Below are positions 13,811 to 15,113 of a stretch of 15,113 nt of DNA, one piece after another. The position numbers and the translations under genes were made by a program. A model generated the notes under the pieces. That model had not been told where the DNA came from, ran no database searches, and was given only the letters and a program-made list of their open reading frames with translations. Location: contig CAKPMC010000017.1 in assembly GCA_934167875.1 (NCBI GenBank), positions 1-15,113 of the forward strand, given 5' to 3'. This DNA is from an uncultured Bacilli bacterium (GTDB lineage Bacteria > Bacillota_I > Bacilli_A > RF39 > UBA660). How positions within the stretch are numbered: position 1 is the first letter of the stretch; the number at the start of each line of letters is the position of its first letter.

Positions 13811-14716
13811 ATGAGTAATTTAGAAGAAATAAAACAGTTTGTCATGAATAGACCTAAAGTAGTAGCTGCTTATGGATATGGTTCTGGTGTTTTTAAACAA
13901 GTTGGTTATAATGATAAAGATAAACCTCAAATAGATTTAATATTTGTAGTAAAAGATTTAAAAAAATGGCATCAGGAAAATATAAAATTAAATCCTAAGG
14001 ATTATTCATTTACTGGAAAATTATATTTTAAACATGCCAGTATCAAAAAACTAAAAGGCAATACTGGCATAACTTATTTAAGTAATATTAAAAATAATGG
14101 TAGTTTATATAAATATGGTACTATTGAAGAAAAAGATTTGCTTAGATATTTAGATACCTGGGAAAGTTTTTATTTACCAGGCAGATTTCAAAAAAGATTA
14201 TTACCAATAATAGAATCAAAAAAGATTACTGATATCAATAGTAAAAATAGAGAAAAAGTTTTATATACAGCTCTACTTACTATGCCTAGTGATAAAAATA
14301 AGTTAATAGATGTTTATACTCAAATCTGTGAATTATCTTATTTAGGTGATACTAGAATGAAATTTGCAGAAAACCCACGTAAGGTATTAAATATAGTAGA
14401 AGCTAGTTTTGATAGTTTCAATGAAATGTATTATAAATATAATACTTATTTTAAAGTTAATAAAAATAATGAAATAAAAATAGATTATAAAAAGTTAGAA
14501 AATAATATTGATAAATTACCTAAATCATTATTAGATTATATTGGATATGAAAAAGGTAATGATTTGGAAATTGTTAAAAAAAAGATTCTAGAATACTTAG
14601 AAAAGCATAACAAAGAAGAAAGTTCAAAACAAACTCTAAAGGGTTTAAAAACAAACGGACCAGTACGTTCTATTAAGTATGCTTTAGCTAAAATATCAAA
14701 AAAAATTAAACATTAG
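13811..14716 (+). CDS. Tam41-family CDP-diacylglycerol synthase (phosphatidate cytidylyltransferase)
   Basis: The protein has 301 residues and matches the Tam41/Mmp37 family, first known as the mitochondrial enzyme that makes CDP-diacylglycerol from phosphatidic acid and CTP, the precursor of phosphatidylglycerol and cardiolipin. Visible signatures: the nucleotidyltransferase motif YGYGSGVFKQVGY (21-33; G24-S25), QIDLIFVV with acidic D42 (40-47), W53-H54 followed by NPKDYS (61-66), KYGTI (101-105), the DTWESFYLPGRFQKR run (115-129) and a C-terminal basic amphipathic segment with LKGLKTNGPVRSIKYALAK (276-294), likely the membrane contact. It has no transmembrane helix, unlike the usual bacterial CdsA. 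AAGGA supports the ATG at 13811; an in-frame TTG at 13793 lies too close to the -10 box. It is transcribed alone between two terminators. Confidence 0.9.
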   Translation: MSNLEEIKQFVMNRPKVVAAYGYGSGVFKQVGYNDKDKPQIDLIFVVKDLKKWHQENIKLNPKDYSFTGKLYFKHASIKKLKGNTGITYLSNIKNNGSLYKYGTIEEKDLLRYLDTWESFYLPGRFQKRLLPIIESKKITDINSKNREKVLYTALLTMPSDKNKLIDVYTQICELSYLGDTRMKFAENPRKVLNIVEASFDSFNEMYYKYNTYFKVNKNNEIKIDYKKLENNIDKLPKSLLDYIGYEKGNDLEIVKKKILEYLEKHNKEESSKQTLKGLKTNGPVRSIKYALAKISKKIKH

Positions 14717-14726
14717 TAAAAAAATC

Positions 14727-14758
14727 AAAGAAAATATCAAAAAAATATTTTCTTTTTT
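14727..14758 (+). terminator. Rho-independent terminator of the tam41-like gene
   Basis: An 11-bp perfect stem (AAAGAAAATAT 14727-14737 with ATATTTTCTTT 14745-14755) with a 7-nt loop is followed by TTT-AA-TTTTT. The stem is nearly all A-T, so efficiency is uncertain. Confidence 0.7.
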
Positions 14759-14764
14759 AATTTT

Positions 14765-14775
14765 TATGATATACT
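14765..14775 (+). promoter_or_regulatory. Probable -10 region of the tRNA promoter
   Basis: TATGAT (14765-14770) and TATACT (14770-14775) overlap about 20 bases before tRNA-Lys. With TATACT, transcription would start near 14782 and leave a leader of about 14 nt. No good -35 is visible; it would overlap the preceding terminator. Confidence 0.5.
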
Positions 14776-14795
14776 ATAGAAGTAATTCAAATTTT

Positions 14796-14871
14796 GGGCT
14801 GTTAGCTCAGTTGGTAGAGCAACTGACTCTTAATCAGTGGGTCTAGGGTTCGAATCCCTAACAGCCCACCA
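14796..14871 (+). tRNA. tRNA-Lys (anticodon CTT)
   Basis: A complete cloverleaf of 76 nt with CCA encoded (14869-14871). The acceptor stem GGGCTGT/ACAGCCC is fully paired, the D stem is GCTC/GAGC, the anticodon stem ACTGA/TCAGT encloses CTCTTAA with anticodon CTT at 14829-14831, and the T arm is TAGGG-TTCGAAT-CCCTA. It reads AAG codons. In an AT-rich genome it would supplement a tRNA-Lys(TTT) elsewhere. Confidence 0.97.
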
Positions 14872-14881
14872 AAATTGAAAT

Positions 14882-14904
14882 AAGTACCAACAGGTACTTT
14901 TTTT
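14882..14904 (+). terminator. Terminator-like hairpin between tRNA-Lys and tRNA-Thr
   Basis: AAGTACC (14882-14888) pairs perfectly with GGTACTT (14893-14899) around AACA, followed by five further T residues. It fits a rho-independent terminator after tRNA-Lys but ends only three bases before tRNA-Thr. Confidence 0.7.
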
Positions 14905-14907
14905 ATT

Positions 14908-14983
14908 GCCGATTTAGCACAGCTGGTAGTGCAACGCACTCGTAACGCGTAGGTCATTGGTTCGAATCCGATAATCGGCACCA
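14908..14983 (+). tRNA. tRNA-Thr (anticodon CGT)
   Basis: A 76-nt cloverleaf with encoded CCA (14981-14983). The acceptor stem GCCGATT/AATCGGC and the D stem GCAC/GTGC are perfect. The anticodon stem ACGCA/CGCGT encloses CTCGTAA with anticodon CGT at 14941-14943, and the T arm is ATTGG-TTCGAAT-CCGAT with one T-G pair. The innermost anticodon-stem pair is A14938-C14946, a mismatch at positions 31-39. It reads ACG codons. Confidence 0.95.
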
Positions 14984-14994
14984 CTAGTGAATCT

Positions 14995-15011
14995 GTTCAA
15001 ACCGTTTGAAC
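14995..15011. repeat. 17-bp palindrome in the IS left end
   Basis: GTTCAAAC (14995-15002) and GTTTGAAC (15004-15011) are perfect inverted copies around a single C. It lies 11 bases behind tRNA-Thr and could be a subterminal transposase or host-factor site, or a weak terminator because TTTG is close behind. Confidence 0.5.
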
Positions 15012-15045
15012 TTTGATACATAGAAATCAATCATCTTGATATGAA

Positions 15046-15072
15046 CCCCGTTTCTTGGACATAGAAACGAGG
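15046..15072 (+). promoter_or_regulatory. Hairpin that sequesters the transposase ribosome binding site
   Basis: CCCCGTTTCT (15046-15055) pairs with AGAAACGAGG (15063-15072), nine of ten pairs (C15048-A15070 mismatched), around a 7-nt loop. GAGG (15069-15072), the only ribosome binding site for the ATG at 15080, lies in the 3' arm, and TTTTT follows. The structure could act both as a terminator and as a block to translation of read-through transcripts. Confidence 0.55.
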
Positions 15073-15079
15073 TTTTTAT

Positions 15080-15113
15080 ATGAGTAAATTAAGTTATGAA
15101 GATAAAGTAAAAA
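15080..15113 (+). CDS. IS3-type transposase OrfA, N-terminus only (partial)
   Basis: ATG at 15080 opens a frame encoding MSKLSYEDKVK before the window ends. The MSKL[ST]YEDK beginning is common in OrfA proteins (helix-turn-helix DNA-binding subunit) of IS3-family elements in low-GC Gram-positive bacteria. GAGG lies seven bases upstream. Only eleven codons are visible, so the family call rests on this beginning and on the hairpin in front of it. Confidence 0.55.
   Translation, partial: MSKLSYEDKVK

Larger units (their letters stand above)
14984..15113 (+). mobile_element. Left end of an IS3-type insertion sequence (runs off the window)
   Basis: The segment after the tRNA-Thr CCA has a different, less AT-rich texture, two inverted repeats and the start of an OrfA-like reading frame. 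The exact left terminal repeat cannot be fixed; it should lie between 14984 and about 15000. The element has inserted directly behind the tRNA gene, probably removing or displacing its original terminator. Confidence 0.5.

Noticed and set aside
14802..14984. A 60-aa minus-strand reading frame with GFEPMTYALR and GIRTLDPLIKS.
   Set aside because: It is the antisense of the two tRNA genes; this peptide pattern is a well-known false protein call over tRNAs.

Overview
The window comes from a low-GC Gram-positive bacterium. It is very AT-rich, its genes have strong AGGAGG-type ribosome binding sites and its terminators are hairpins followed by T-runs. Both DnaE and PolC-type replicative polymerases are encoded, and the tRNA genes carry an encoded CCA. 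I infer an uncultured gut member of the Bacilli (RF39/Erysipelotrichia-like), but no marker in the window proves this. Peptidoglycan precursor genes (murI, a MurF-type ligase, ddl) point to a walled cell. Tryptophans I checked in the reading frames are TGG, and genes end in TAA, TAG or TGA, consistent with the standard bacterial code.

Layout. The left edge (1-63) is the 3' end of a transposase gene resembling IS30, running into the terminator of rpmB (L28, minus strand). A 155-bp divergent intergenic region separates rpmB from dnaE (444-3383). A 242-bp gap with a possible gene remnant follows, then an unrecognised 276-aa protein (3626-4456) and a long PolC (4507-9294). Next comes murI with its own terminators on both sides (9364-10104). 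A cell-wall operon follows: alpha/beta hydrolase, membrane-anchored MurF-type ligase and ddl (10184-13740). After it stands a singly transcribed gene for a Tam41-type CDP-diacylglycerol synthase (13811-14716). The right end holds tRNA-Lys(CTT) and tRNA-Thr(CGT), then the left end and first codons of an IS3-type element, which begins right behind the tRNA-Thr CCA.

How the genes fit together. DnaE and PolC are the two polymerases of the low-GC Gram-positive replisome. MurI makes D-glutamate for the stem peptide, Ddl makes D-Ala-D-Ala, and the MurF-type enzyme joins that dipeptide to the UDP-MurNAc tripeptide. Tam41 would supply CDP-diacylglycerol for phospholipid synthesis.

Most notable points: a mitochondrial-type CDP-DAG synthase in a bacterium; a MurF that has exchanged its N-terminal substrate-binding domain for membrane helices; a PolC about 150 residues longer than usual because of internal insertions; the two polymerase genes lying close together around an unknown gene; and a terminator-like hairpin squeezed between two tRNA genes. 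I found no CRISPR array, recognised riboswitch, prophage or defence system. This is mostly core chromosome with IS elements at both edges.
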